Shown: positions 53,412 through 62,554, counted from the stretch's first letter. The stretch: 64,000 nt of DNA from an uncultured Ruminococcus sp. (GCA_902786345.1 CADACB010000001.1:1-64000), one strand, 5' to 3'. Numbers and translations are program-made. The notes: generated from the letters alone by a model not told the origin.

Positions 53412-54581
53412 TTATTCACCCTTGAGTACAAGAGCAGGATCTACATCTGCGGCACTTCTTACAGGCAGCAGGCAGGCAATTGCCGTTACAGCCACAGAAG
53501 CAACCAGCGTTAACGGTATAAGCAGCGGCTGGAAGGTGATGGAACTGTTAAACACATTTCTGCTTACAAGCTCGGCAAAGAAATATCCCAAAACAGAACC
53601 AAGAAGTCCGCCGATACCTCCAAGCATCATACCCTCTCCCATAAAGCCGCCGATAATGCTCTTATTTGAGGCACCCAACGCTTTTCTTAAGCCGATTTCC
53701 TTTCTTCGCTCAGTCACGACTGCCGTCATTGTGGTTGCAACACAGATCATCGTTAACAACAAAACAACGATCGTTACTATCAAAACAAGCGACTGAAGCT
53801 TTGTAAGAACCGTTGTTTCAGACTGAGTAACACGCTTTACAAGACGTGCCGAAAGACTGCCGACGGAATTATTTATTTTATTTGCGTAATCATTAAGCTC
53901 ATCCTGAGAAGCAGAAACACTAAGCTCAACCATATCATATGATGTATTCTTTTCTGTAAGAGAAGCCATATCCTCAAGTGAAATGAATATGTAATTTTCC
54001 TCAGAGCCACCTGTATCAAGCACACCTGTTACAGTGAAGGCGAGCTCATTTTTATTTTGAGGAGCATTATTGTTCTCGTTTGACACACCCTCATCTTCCT
54101 CAGCGTAAGCAAGCTTCATCTCATCACCCACCGAAACACCGTATGTTTCGGCAATATCCTTGCCAACAAGAATCTGTCCGTTCTTTTCCGGCCACGCACC
54201 GTTTACATACCAATAAGGACTTGTTGCTTTTGCACCGCTCATATTTGTAGCGGCTGCGATAACCGGACGTTCATTTATAAGAACTGTTTCATATTTGTAT
54301 GGCGCTGTACCCACTATATTTTTTTCATTGATAACATTAACAGCCTTCTTAGTGTCAGCAGCCGTAATACCTGCGGAATCACCTGAGGGAAGGAATATCA
54401 TATTTGCACCGTAGCTTCTGAATTGTTCTCCCATCTGTCTTGGAACATCATAATATATTGTCACAAGGCCTGAAAGTATAGTTGCTCCTACCATTATCGC
54501 CAACAGAGTTACAATCATTCTGGAACGACGACGCAAGAGTGACGCTGTTATCATACGAAAGAACATATTTTGTTTTTTCAT
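53412..54581 (-). CDS. FtsX/MacB-type ABC permease (second)
   Basis: A 389-residue membrane protein. One N-terminal membrane segment (RMIVTLLAIMVGATILSGL), an extracellular MacB core (about 45-245), then three C-terminal segments with the FtsX motif TTMTAVVTERRKEIGLRKALGAS. It ends SAADVDPALVLKGE, the usual MacB-family terminus. The ATG at 54581 follows GGAG with good spacing. It pairs with the adjacent permease to form a heterodimer. Confidence 0.9.
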   Translation of the reverse strand: MKKQNMFFRMITASLLRRRSRMIVTLLAIMVGATILSGLVTIYYDVPRQMGEQFRSYGANMIFLPSGDSAGITAADTKKAVNVINEKNIVGTAPYKYETVLINERPVIAAATNMSGAKATSPYWYVNGAWPEKNGQILVGKDIAETYGVSVGDEMKLAYAEEDEGVSNENNNAPQNKNELAFTVTGVLDTGGSEENYIFISLEDMASLTEKNTSYDMVELSVSASQDELNDYANKINNSVGSLSARLVKRVTQSETTVLTKLQSLVLIVTIVVLLLTMICVATTMTAVVTERRKEIGLRKALGASNKSIIGGFMGEGMMLGGIGGLLGSVLGYFFAELVSRNVFNSSITFQPLLIPLTLVASVAVTAIACLLPVRSAADVDPALVLKGE

Positions 54582-54601
54582 AGTAAACTCCAATCATATC
54601 A

Positions 54602-55891
54602 TTATCTGCCGTGAAGCACCTCTGCCGGACGAAGTCTAAGCAGCATTCTGATTGCCGGAAGGCTTCCTGCAAGTGTAACGGCTGTGATCAACACTGCAAC
54701 TATCGGCACAACCATAAGCTTCATTTCTATTTCAGATCCAAAAACACTCTGACCTATAATCTGTGCAAAACCATAGCCTGCAAAATATCCTGCAACACCG
54801 CCCACAACTGCCGTGAGCATAATTTCTGTAAGCACAACTCCCAGAACAGAGCTGTCCTTTGCACCAATAGCCTTCATAAGTCCTATCTCATTACTTCTTT
54901 CCATAACGCTTGCAGTAACAAGGTTTGAAATTCCGAGAGCAGAACCTATAAGACTGAATATGGTTATAAGAATCATAAGCAACTGAGTCTTATCCATAAT
55001 AGCACCCTCAGATTCAGCCACCTGACGCACAGGAGCTGCAACCGAATTGGTTATTACTTCCTGTATCTGGTAACAGATTGAGCTGACATATGCAGTGCAG
55101 TACCACGTTTCATAATCGGTAACTGAAAGTGATTCCGGACCGTTTTTTGCTGCCTTTCTTGAAAGCTCGTTATCAGGGGTTGTAAGTGCACTTACCTCAA
55201 TGCTGCTTATAAGTCCACTGCAATCCGCAAGTTGCTGAGCCGCCGGAAGGGTTGTATAAATATAATCATCCTCATCTCCGCCTGCATCATATATTCCGAT
55301 CACCCTGAGCTGTCTGCTGCCGTTGTCGGTGCTGACTGTTATGGTACTGCCTATCCTGAGGTTTTCCTTTTCAGCAAGAAGCTTTCCTACCATAGCCTCA
55401 TTTTCAGAACCTTGTTTCTGTTCGTCAAGCCAGTTGCCCTCAGTAAGATCCCACCACGTTCTCAAGTTTGCTATTCCCGTATCAAGAGTTTCACCGGTTG
55501 CAAGCTCCATATGATGATTGAACCATGTTCCTACAAGTTTTGCTTCGTCTTCTCCGATCCTCACTCTTGTGTCAATAAACGGAGTATAGTCAACAATATT
55601 AAATGCCCAAAAGATAGTTTTTATATTTCCAAGTTCGTCCTCTTTAAGATGTGCACTTTTAACATCACTTTCATCTATATCATACATTTCTTCAATGATA
55701 GAGCTGTTTTTAGGCTTTACGGTTATATTCGCACCATATGCCTTAAGCTCCTGATTCACCTTATCTCCGACATCAAACATTACATTCAACATTGCCGTTG
55801 CCAGAGACGCACCAAGCATTATGGTAAAGGCAATCATCAGCATTTTTCCCTTCTGCCTGAAAAACGCTCCTCTTAACATTCTGAAAAACAC
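54602..55891 (-). CDS. FtsX/MacB-type ABC permease (first)
   Basis: A 429-residue membrane protein with the same plan: N-terminal segment (MLMIAFTIMLGASLATAML), extracellular core with two Cys residues (about 225 and 265), and C-terminal segments with VTASVMERSNEIGLMKAIGAKDSS. It ends RLRPAEVLHGR. The start is a GTG after GAGGAGG. In the Campylobacter P19 region two such permeases and an ATPase lie next to the DUF2318 gene, as here. Confidence 0.9.
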   Translation of the reverse strand: MFFRMLRGAFFRQKGKMLMIAFTIMLGASLATAMLNVMFDVGDKVNQELKAYGANITVKPKNSSIIEEMYDIDESDVKSAHLKEDELGNIKTIFWAFNIVDYTPFIDTRVRIGEDEAKLVGTWFNHHMELATGETLDTGIANLRTWWDLTEGNWLDEQKQGSENEAMVGKLLAEKENLRIGSTITVSTDNGSRQLRVIGIYDAGGDEDDYIYTTLPAAQQLADCSGLISSIEVSALTTPDNELSRKAAKNGPESLSVTDYETWYCTAYVSSICYQIQEVITNSVAAPVRQVAESEGAIMDKTQLLMILITIFSLIGSALGISNLVTASVMERSNEIGLMKAIGAKDSSVLGVVLTEIMLTAVVGGVAGYFAGYGFAQIIGQSVFGSEIEMKLMVVPIVAVLITAVTLAGSLPAIRMLLRLRPAEVLHGR

Positions 55892-55903
55892 TCTGACGCC
55901 TCC

Positions 55904-57172
55904 TCAGCTTTTGAATTTTTTCTCGTGTTCTACAAGCGTTGAGATCGGCACAATAATATATCCGTCCTCGATCTTATAGTCTATAACTATGGGATTACAT
56001 CCTCCCTTGAAGCCGATAGTATTTATATTCATAACAACATCACACAACTTGCATACGATCTGTCCGTTTCTTTCATAATAGCCTGTTTCTCCGCAGATGT
56101 CACAAGCATCAAGACCAACACCGTATGCCTTTGAATTTGGCTTCTTTATGACGATAAAGCGGACATTTCTGTTGTTATTGGTTTTGTATGCAAAGCGGTG
56201 AAGATGTCCGTCTTCAACCTGTTCAAAGGGAATATAAAGGCTATCGTTCCTTATTTCACAATCCTCAACAGGCGAAAGCACAACTGCCTGATTATCTATT
56301 GCATAAACGACCGTAAGATTAAGCACACTTATTGCCGCACACACAGCCATAACAACCGCATATCTTCTGCTGCTTCTCATACCTGCTCGTATTTTTCTGT
56401 GCTGTGCAGGATTGCTGTATTCCTGAGTTACTCTGATATTTCTAAAAAACAGTATTGCAGCAGCAGCCACAGCCAATGCAATTGCTGCATAAATAAACCA
56501 GTTACTGTTATTCTGCAAATTCTTTGTTATCTCAAAAACAGGCTTTCTCATCGGGCTATTCATTTTTATCATTCTTTTTGAAAGCAAAATATTGAAGAAA
56601 TTTCCAAGAAAGCTTATAACGATAAGACAAGAGGCCACTCTCATAAAAATCGCATTATGAAGCTTTGGCAGTCTCACCATAATCCTGTACATAATCATAC
56701 AGGAAACAAATATCAACAGCAATCCAAGGAGATAGCCAATGAATCTGTAAAGAAAATCCGTTGAGAATACCGAATTATTTGACAAATCAAAGTTTGACGG
56801 ATAAGCGATAACATCAGGCAACTCATAAAACCACAGATATCCTATGAAGCTTGCACCAAGAACTGAAGCGATATATTCGCCGGGCTTTCTTGTCAGCTTG
56901 CGAATCGGACCTATAGTCATTATTATAAACAAGCCGAATATTATGAACAGTACAATAAGTGTTCGAAGATTCCACCCGTTCATATCAAAACGTTTTGTAT
57001 GATTTTTTATGTAGGACATTACCGCCGCCGCAATAAGTCCAGCTGCACAACCGATGAACATTGCGAGCTTGCCTTTTTTTTCGTAAAATACTTTCATAAA
57101 AGCAAACAATACACCCGTGATTATTCCGAGTATCACTGTGCTTTCCGTAACCATAAATAAATATTTTAGCAT
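55904..57172 (-). CDS. DUF2318 membrane protein of the iron-uptake locus
   Basis: A 422-residue protein with about ten membrane segments followed by a DUF2318 domain (about 300-420). That domain has the Cys pattern DACDICGETGYYERNG, VCKLCDVVMNINTIGFKGGCNP, which is proposed to bind metal or an Fe-S centre. DUF2318 genes are habitual neighbours of FTR1 and P19/Tp34 in bacterial iron uptake. The ATG at 57172 follows GGGG; an in-frame start 11 codons upstream lacks a site. Function at the molecular level is not known. Confidence 0.88.
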   Translation of the reverse strand: MLKYLFMVTESTVILGIITGVLFAFMKVFYEKKGKLAMFIGCAAGLIAAAVMSYIKNHTKRFDMNGWNLRTLIVLFIIFGLFIIMTIGPIRKLTRKPGEYIASVLGASFIGYLWFYELPDVIAYPSNFDLSNNSVFSTDFLYRFIGYLLGLLLIFVSCMIMYRIMVRLPKLHNAIFMRVASCLIVISFLGNFFNILLSKRMIKMNSPMRKPVFEITKNLQNNSNWFIYAAIALAVAAAAILFFRNIRVTQEYSNPAQHRKIRAGMRSSRRYAVVMAVCAAISVLNLTVVYAIDNQAVVLSPVEDCEIRNDSLYIPFEQVEDGHLHRFAYKTNNNRNVRFIVIKKPNSKAYGVGLDACDICGETGYYERNGQIVCKLCDVVMNINTIGFKGGCNPIVIDYKIEDGYIIVPISTLVEHEKKFKS

Positions 57173-57215
57173 ATATATACCCCAAAATTTTTTATGCACC
57201 AGCAAGTCTTCGTTT

Positions 57216-57251
57216 AAGGCATAATGTTTAATATATCTAACAGTATGCCTT
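57216..57251. repeat. Inverted repeat before the DUF2318 gene
   Basis: AAGGCATA (57216-57223) and TATGCCTT (57244-57251) form an 8-bp inverted repeat in the leader, 44 bp before the DUF2318 start. It could be an mRNA stem or an operator. Confidence 0.4.
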
Positions 57252-57264
57252 ATAACGCAAAAGT

Positions 57265-57296
57265 GTGATAACAGTATCAGAGAACACTGTTATCAC
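57265..57296 (-). terminator. Hairpin after the Tp34/P19 gene
   Basis: GTGATAACAGT and ACTGTTATCAC form an 11-bp perfect stem, followed on the - strand by ACTTTTGC. The short T run suggests partial termination inside the operon, leaving more mRNA for the binding protein than for the transporter genes. Confidence 0.6.
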
Positions 57297-57320
57297 AATT
57301 AAGCTTAAATTATGAATGTA

Positions 57321-58013
57321 TTACCATTCCTGAACTGTGTAATCCCAGTTGTCAAATGTAACTGTGATTGGTTCTTCCCAGAAACGACCCTTAACACCTG
57401 TTTCTTCATCAACGTGAAGGAGATAACCGTTTTCGATCGGGCTGTGGAGTGTGAATGTAAGCTTATAAGTATCAGCCTTATCAAGCTTTATGTTTGCACC
57501 GTAGTGAGGACCATCATCAGCGTTCATTACCATAAATGTACCTGCTGCCGCCTCTTTATTGTCAGAACCTTCTACCTTATAGTCAACTGTAAGATATGGG
57601 ATCCAGTCGCCCTTACCAAAGCCAAGCTCATTCTCAAGAGCAGATATGTCAGCCTCAAGGTGAATGTTATAGCCTTCTGCCGAAATATCATTCTGACCGT
57701 TACCCTTCATATCAACAGGCTGGAAATAAACTGCTGCGATGTGGATGGGAGCTTCTGTAAGATCCTTTTCACCGATCGGAAGCTCTGTAAAGCCTGCATT
57801 CTCATCAGGAGCAGCTGCTGAAGCGTCTGCGGTTGACTCAGCATTGCTTTCAGGAGCACCGTCCTCTTTGCTTGCTGCTGTTGAACTTGTTGTTGAAGCT
57901 GCTGATGCCTTTGAAGCCTGTGAGCTTGAACTGTCTGAGCTGTTTGAGCAAGCTGCAAGAGCTGTGATCATTACTGCTGAAAGCAGCACTGCAAATATTT
58001 TCTTTGCTTTCAT
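57321..58013 (-). CDS. P19/Tp34-family iron-binding lipoprotein
   Basis: A 230-residue lipoprotein: signal peptide with lipobox LAAC (Cys 22), a Ser/Ala-rich linker to about residue 75, then the Tp34/P19 immunoglobulin-like domain with HIAAVYFQPVDM, YNIHLEADISALENELGF, GPHYGANIKL and LLHVDEETG. The conserved His, Met and Glu residues of the metal site are present. Family members bind copper and iron and deliver ferric iron to the FTR1 permease. AAGGAGAG precedes the ATG. Hairpins lie on both sides of the gene. Confidence 0.9.
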   Translation of the reverse strand: MKAKKIFAVLLSAVMITALAACSNSSDSSSSQASKASAASTTSSTAASKEDGAPESNAESTADASAAAPDENAGFTELPIGEKDLTEAPIHIAAVYFQPVDMKGNGQNDISAEGYNIHLEADISALENELGFGKGDWIPYLTVDYKVEGSDNKEAAAGTFMVMNADDGPHYGANIKLDKADTYKLTFTLHSPIENGYLLHVDEETGVKGRFWEEPITVTFDNWDYTVQEW

Positions 58014-58044
58014 TTCTATTCTCTCCTTAAAATTTTTATAATCA

Positions 58045-58066
58045 ATTCCGTGTTTTTATACGGAAT
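58045..58066 (-). terminator. Weak hairpin between FTR1 and P19 genes
   Basis: ATTCCGT and ACGGAAT pair around an A-rich loop; on the - strand TGATTATAAAAATTTT follows. The stem is short, so it may be a processing or attenuation site. Confidence 0.4.
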
Positions 58067-58089
58067 CAATAAACTTGTTGATACAGCAT

Positions 58090-59823
58090 TTATTTTGCGG
58101 TCTTTGCTGTTTTTTCCGCCTTTGTCTCATTTGCCTTTTCGAGCTTGCTTTCACTTTCGGATTCGTTATCCTTGTCAGCTTTACCGGCAGACTTCTCCTT
58201 TTTAACTGCTGTTTTTTTCTTTGGAGCAAGTTCAGACTCAAACTGTTCCTGAGTACCTGTGAGGTAATGAACTCCCTCAGCAATAGATATAACAGTAGGG
58301 ATAAAGGTCCAGCAAAATGCTATATAAAGAAGTCCTTGACCGTATTTTCCAAGATAGAACTTGTGTATTCCGAAAGTACCAAGAACTACCGCAAGCACAC
58401 CTGCTTCGTTCTTTCTCTTCTGCTTCCAGCCCTGCATCACGAAAATCATCAGTGTGATCATAACGAGTATCAGCTGAGGTATGAGCGTTTCAAGTATCGG
58501 ATATATACCAAGTATATCGAATGCATCGTTCATCGGTATGAGGTTTTTGAGAAACTCGGGAGATGTCATAGAAATAATATCGCCCTCAATAAGTTCCTTA
58601 ATACCTGAGCCGAGGAATGCTATCGACATTGCAAACATCAGTATTGAGGTTGCAAGGAAGAACGGTCTTATCGGAAGCTTCACGCTGAAATAGCGTATTA
58701 TCACATAAACAACAACCAGAGTAACACAACCTATGCCGAAGCCAATCCATACCGGAGCTGAGTCACTGTTGCCTGATACAAGCGGCTGATAGAAAAGAAT
58801 AACCTCTGCGCCCTCTCTGAACACCGCAAGGAAAGCTGTAAAGCCGAGTGCAAGCGCATTGCCTGCTCCCATAGAGCCTTTTACCTGATCGTCAATATAT
58901 TTGTTCCATGCGTCAGCTTCTGCTTTGGAGATCATCCAGTTGCTGACATAGAACAGCACAAACACGGCGAGTATTGCCGTAACTCCCTCTATGATCTCCT
59001 GGTTTGCTGTGCTTGCGATCTTAAGACGATTGAACAGCACTGCTGCCGCAAAGCTTGCCAGTATAGCAAGTATAGCACCGCCATAAACCATCTTAAGTTT
59101 ATCCTTATTACCTGATTTCACAAGATAAGCAATGATAGCGCCTACAATAAGTATTGCTTCAAGACCTTCTCTGAGTATAATAGTAAAGCTTGCAGAAAAT
59201 CTTGCAACATCAAAACCGTTTGTATTTGTCTTTACTACAATTGCATCGTCATCATCGTCAGCCGTGTTCTGCTCATCACTTTTTGAAGCTTCAACAGCCT
59301 CGCCCGTAGAGAAATCCCTACCTGAACGCCAGCTTTTTTGTCTTGTAACATCGCTTGTTCCGTCAAGCTTGTTGGCGTCCTCACGAAGCATAGACCTGAG
59401 CGTATCTATCTTTTCCTTAGTTGCAGTCTTATCACCGGACTGTGCCGACATTTTACAATCCTTGAACTGAAATTCCATAGCGCTTACCCTTGAACCGGAT
59501 AAACTACCCATTGTAACCTTTTCAAAACCTGTTATCTCATAATATCCATAGTAGGCATCATTCAGCGCATTATATGCGCCTGTCGTGTCGCCCTCATCAC
59601 TCATTTCCTGAGCGGCATCAAGCACATCCTCCATAGCATCAACCACAACATTCCACGTAAGCGAGTCGGGCTTTCCATATGTAGACTTAAACGACTTCCA
59701 GTCCTTGCAGTAATCTGCAGCAGCACTAACATTAAGACTGAAAAAGCTCATCAGCAAAAACATCACCGCAGCTGCTGCCGCAGCCGTTCTGCTGAGCCTT
59801 CCGTACTTTTTCTGTACAGTCAT
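58090..59823 (-). CDS. FTR1-family iron permease with TM2-like C-terminal domain
   Basis: A 577-residue iron permease. A signal peptide (1-35) and an extracellular helical domain (about 36-200) precede the FTR1 core, whose two iron-binding motifs are REGLEAILI (near 220) and REGAEVILF (near 338), in seven membrane segments. After the core the sequence GTFGIHKFYLGKYGQGLLY is a TM2 domain, then a Lys/Glu-rich tail. The TM2 fusion is not usual for FTR1. ATG 59823 follows AAGGAGGAG. First gene of the iron operon. Confidence 0.9.
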   Translation of the reverse strand: MTVQKKYGRLSRTAAAAAAVMFLLMSFFSLNVSAAADYCKDWKSFKSTYGKPDSLTWNVVVDAMEDVLDAAQEMSDEGDTTGAYNALNDAYYGYYEITGFEKVTMGSLSGSRVSAMEFQFKDCKMSAQSGDKTATKEKIDTLRSMLREDANKLDGTSDVTRQKSWRSGRDFSTGEAVEASKSDEQNTADDDDDAIVVKTNTNGFDVARFSASFTIILREGLEAILIVGAIIAYLVKSGNKDKLKMVYGGAILAILASFAAAVLFNRLKIASTANQEIIEGVTAILAVFVLFYVSNWMISKAEADAWNKYIDDQVKGSMGAGNALALGFTAFLAVFREGAEVILFYQPLVSGNSDSAPVWIGFGIGCVTLVVVYVIIRYFSVKLPIRPFFLATSILMFAMSIAFLGSGIKELIEGDIISMTSPEFLKNLIPMNDAFDILGIYPILETLIPQLILVMITLMIFVMQGWKQKRKNEAGVLAVVLGTFGIHKFYLGKYGQGLLYIAFCWTFIPTVISIAEGVHYLTGTQEQFESELAPKKKTAVKKEKSAGKADKDNESESESKLEKANETKAEKTAKTAK

Positions 59824-59868
59824 CAACACTCCTCCTTCTATTTTCCTACAGCATAGGCATTATCAGAA

Positions 59869-59898
59869 ATTATAAATTAGTTTATTTGAACTAATTAA
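59869..59898 (-). promoter_or_regulatory. Candidate proximal promoter of the iron operon
   Basis: TATAAT lies on the - strand at 59874-59869, about 45 bp before the FTR1 start. The -35 region is poor (TTAATT with 18-bp spacing), as in promoters that need or are blocked by a regulator. Confidence 0.4.
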
Positions 59899-59921
59899 AT
59901 CATTTAGTTCAATCTAACTAA
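59876..59921. promoter_or_regulatory. Two TTAGTT-N6-AACTAA palindromes, probable metal-regulator operators
   Basis: Exact 18-bp palindromes lie at 59877-59894 and 59904-59921, centres 27 bp apart, directly upstream of the proximal -10. The half-site resembles the TTAGGTTAG-type boxes of the DtxR/IdeR iron repressors, and the next gene is an iron permease. The regulator itself is not in the window; its identity is inferred. Confidence 0.6.
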
Positions 59922-60103
59922 TCAGCCCTACCTTTGCAGTTTTGGCAATTAATCCGGCTTTCTGTATTTTTTAGTAATTAACCGGAGCTAACTAACTGTC
60001 ATTAAAAAACGGGCAACACAAAACATTATCATGACCGCTTTTTCGTGGATTTTTACTTCTAAAGGAAGTTGAAGTTAAAGTATCTTAACCTCTTCACCGA
60101 TTA

Positions 60104-60132
60104 AATATATCATACCAGCAAACCAATGTCAA
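60104..60132 (-). promoter_or_regulatory. Distal promoter upstream of the iron operon
   Basis: On the - strand TTGACA (60132-60127) and TATATT (60109-60104) are spaced 17 bp. It would give a leader of about 275 nt that runs through both palindromes. The rest of 59824-60210 shows no gene. Confidence 0.65.
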
Positions 60133-60210
60133 TAGTTTATACTGATTTTTTGTCATAATTCACATCACTGTGCCTCATTTTTTCACTCAATTGATATATA
60201 AAATATAAAC

Positions 60211-60900
60211 TTATCCCGGTCTGCCTTTTATCTGATCAGGCTTTCCGGCATTCATTCTATAAACAACATCCGCATATTTTTCGGCCTCAGCCTCGTGTGT
60301 TACCAGCAGCACTGACACCCCATCGTCCGCAAAATTTCTCAGAAGTTCCAAAACAAGTTTTGTATTTTCATCGTCAAGATCTCCTGTCGGCTCGTCCGCA
60401 AGAAGTACAGCCGGAGAATTTATAAGTGCCCTTGCTATTGCAAGTCTTCTCAGCTCACCGCCTGAAAGCTCTTTCGGATAGGAATGCGCAAGCTGTGCAA
60501 TGCCCACCTTTTCAAGCAGTTCCATAGCTCTTTCCTCAGAATTCAAAGAGACTTTATACAAAACCGAGGGCAGTATTACGTTTTCTATAACGGTAAGGCT
60601 GTCAAGACCTGTCTGTCCCTGAGGTATCACACCAATACTGCTGTTTCTCAGCCTTGAAAGCTCCTTGTCCTTAAGTGAATAAATATCCGTTTCACCGAGC
60701 AGAACTCTGCCAGAGGAAGGTCTGAGCAGACCTGCAAGCATATTCAACAATGTACTCTTTCCGCTGCCGGAGCGTCCGGTTATCTCTGTAATGCTGCCTT
60801 CTCTCAGTTCAAGCGTTGTTTCACTAACCGCATAGAAAAAGTTGCTTTCAGAAGATTTACGGAAGTATTTTTTTGTAACAGCCTCTGCCTTTAAAATCAT
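60211..60900 (-). CDS. ABC transporter ATPase (LolD/MacB type)
   Basis: A 229-residue ATPase with Walker A GRSGSGKST, signature LSGGELRRLAIARAL, Walker B LLADEPTGDLD and switch His LLVTHEAEA. It starts 1 bp after the permease and is the last of a three-gene unit with a DUF4418 protein. The system is a second FtsX-type exporter beside the iron locus; the substrate is unknown. Confidence 0.92.
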   Translation of the reverse strand: MILKAEAVTKKYFRKSSESNFFYAVSETTLELREGSITEITGRSGSGKSTLLNMLAGLLRPSSGRVLLGETDIYSLKDKELSRLRNSSIGVIPQGQTGLDSLTVIENVILPSVLYKVSLNSEERAMELLEKVGIAQLAHSYPKELSGGELRRLAIARALINSPAVLLADEPTGDLDDENTKLVLELLRNFADDGVSVLLVTHEAEAEKYADVVYRMNAGKPDQIKGRPG

Positions 60901-60901
60901 A

Positions 60902-62104
60902 TCAGTTACCCTCTCTCAGAATAAGACCGGGATCCACCCTGCTGAGCTTCACAGCGGCATAGAATGATGAAACAGCACTTATTACCACAGAAAGCACAAA
61001 CGTCACAGCCGCACATATTGCCAAAGCTCCCATATTCGGCAGCAAGAACGGTAAATTAAGACTGTTTTCTATCGCCGTACTGAACATATTCAAACCCAGT
61101 GCCGATACAGCACAGCCAAGCAGTGCACCTGCCGCGCTAATAATAACTCCCTCATACAGAACCATTGAAGCAAGCATTGCCCTGGACATCCCCATAACCC
61201 TGTATATCGCGAATTCCTTTTTTCTCTCGTTCACCATAGCCGCAAAAACTATGCACAGCAGTACGAACACAAACACCCATACTGCAGCTATCAATACTCT
61301 TATCACACCCGAAATTCCCGATAAGCTGTCGGCAATTCCCGAAATCATACTTCTTGTAGGATATGCCTGAACGTGACGCACATAGATATTTATATCTCCA
61401 GCAACATCGTCTATACCGTAGCCGTCCTCAACCTTTATCATAACAGACGATACTATTTTTTCGGGATCTTTTTTTGAAAGCTCATTTATGCCTGTATCCT
61501 TTGCGGCAGCTATAAGCCTTTTCACCGTGTCAACATTTGCATATACAGCATTATCAAGCTCTGTTCCTGTCTGTTCAAGCTTTGCCGCGACTTTACAATC
61601 TAAACCATATAAGGTGATATAAGAGTCCACATCCTTATTGACGTTATAGCCTATGACAATATCCAGCTCCCCCAGAGCCTTACCATAACTTTTCTTTATC
61701 CACGGCGTTACGGAAAAATCCGTTTCGGGGTCATATCCGATTATCTGAACAGGCATAGAGCAGCACCCAGCACTCAGGGACGCAAGATAATACTGCGCCG
61801 AAACCTTTTCAACACCTTCAACCTGTGCAAGCTTGTCAACATAGCTTTTATCCATATAAAAATAACCGGGAACACCCTGAAATATAATATTCTCAAGATT
61901 CACCTTTGATTTTGCCGTATCTGGTATCACAATAATATCCGCTCCCAGTCTTGTTTCAAGACTGTCAAGTCCTCTTTGCAGGCTCATAACCGCCAGAGTG
62001 CCGCCCAGAAGGGTAAATGACATCAGAAAAACTATTATCGTAAGTGCCGCTGTTCTTGCAGGCTTACGTATAATATTCTTAAAAGGCAGTGTTTTTTTCT
62101 TCAT
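60902..62104 (-). CDS. FtsX/MacB-type ABC permease
   Basis: A 400-residue membrane protein: N-terminal segment (AALTIIVFLMSFTLLGGTL), extracellular core (about 45-260, with the pair SAGCCSMPVQ) and three C-terminal segments around MVNERKKEFAIYRVMGMS. It ends SRVDPGLILREGN, the family terminus. A GGTGA site precedes the ATG, which overlaps the stop of the DUF4418 gene (TAATG). It is the only permease in this unit, so it probably works as a homodimer. Confidence 0.9.
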   Translation of the reverse strand: MKKKTLPFKNIIRKPARTAALTIIVFLMSFTLLGGTLAVMSLQRGLDSLETRLGADIIVIPDTAKSKVNLENIIFQGVPGYFYMDKSYVDKLAQVEGVEKVSAQYYLASLSAGCCSMPVQIIGYDPETDFSVTPWIKKSYGKALGELDIVIGYNVNKDVDSYITLYGLDCKVAAKLEQTGTELDNAVYANVDTVKRLIAAAKDTGINELSKKDPEKIVSSVMIKVEDGYGIDDVAGDINIYVRHVQAYPTRSMISGIADSLSGISGVIRVLIAAVWVFVFVLLCIVFAAMVNERKKEFAIYRVMGMSRAMLASMVLYEGVIISAAGALLGCAVSALGLNMFSTAIENSLNLPFLLPNMGALAICAAVTFVLSVVISAVSSFYAAVKLSRVDPGLILREGN

Positions 62105-62526
62105 TATGCTTCACCGTTCTTTTTTCTGTTTTTCAGCACAACCGCAATTTTAGCCACAGCAACAACGGCAACAAGACAAGCGATTACCATGACCAAAGGC
62201 TTTGTAACTGCATTACACTGCATTTTTTCACTCATACATGTTGTCATAACATTCGGCAATACCGCAGCAGCAGCCGAAAGCAATACAGTAACCACGCTGC
62301 ATACAAGCTTTATCATACCCGGAACAAACATACTCACACCGGAAAACAACGTCATAGCACACGCTGTCCACATTACAGCCTGTCCCATTTCGTGACACTT
62401 CATAAAGCTGCCGTCCTCCTTCGGACCGCATGGCGCAAAAAACGTAAGTATACCTACGAACAGCAGCACACTCAGCACTGTCATTATTATCCCAAGCGTC
62501 AGCTCAAATTTGTTATTCCTTTTCAT
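62104..62526 (-). CDS. DUF4418 membrane protein
   Basis: A 140-residue protein with four membrane segments. The first loop carries ILTFFAPCGPKEDGSFMKCHEMGQ and a later one TTCMSEKMQCNAV, giving paired Cys residues (CG...KCH and C...C) expected outside the cell, where they could form disulfides or bind metal. This is the DUF4418 pattern. It is first in a unit with an FtsX-type ABC exporter and lies behind a strong promoter. Function unknown. Confidence 0.82.
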   Translation of the reverse strand: MKRNNKFELTLGIIMTVLSVLLFVGILTFFAPCGPKEDGSFMKCHEMGQAVMWTACAMTLFSGVSMFVPGMIKLVCSVVTVLLSAAAAVLPNVMTTCMSEKMQCNAVTKPLVMVIACLVAVVAVAKIAVVLKNRKKNGEA

Positions 62527-62554
62527 AAATATCCCTCTTCATTTGTAATTACAC

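Noticed and set aside
55232-55876. A 214-codon open frame on the + strand
   Set aside because: It lies wholly opposite a clear FtsX-type permease gene and its translation is Cys/Ile/His-rich without any domain.
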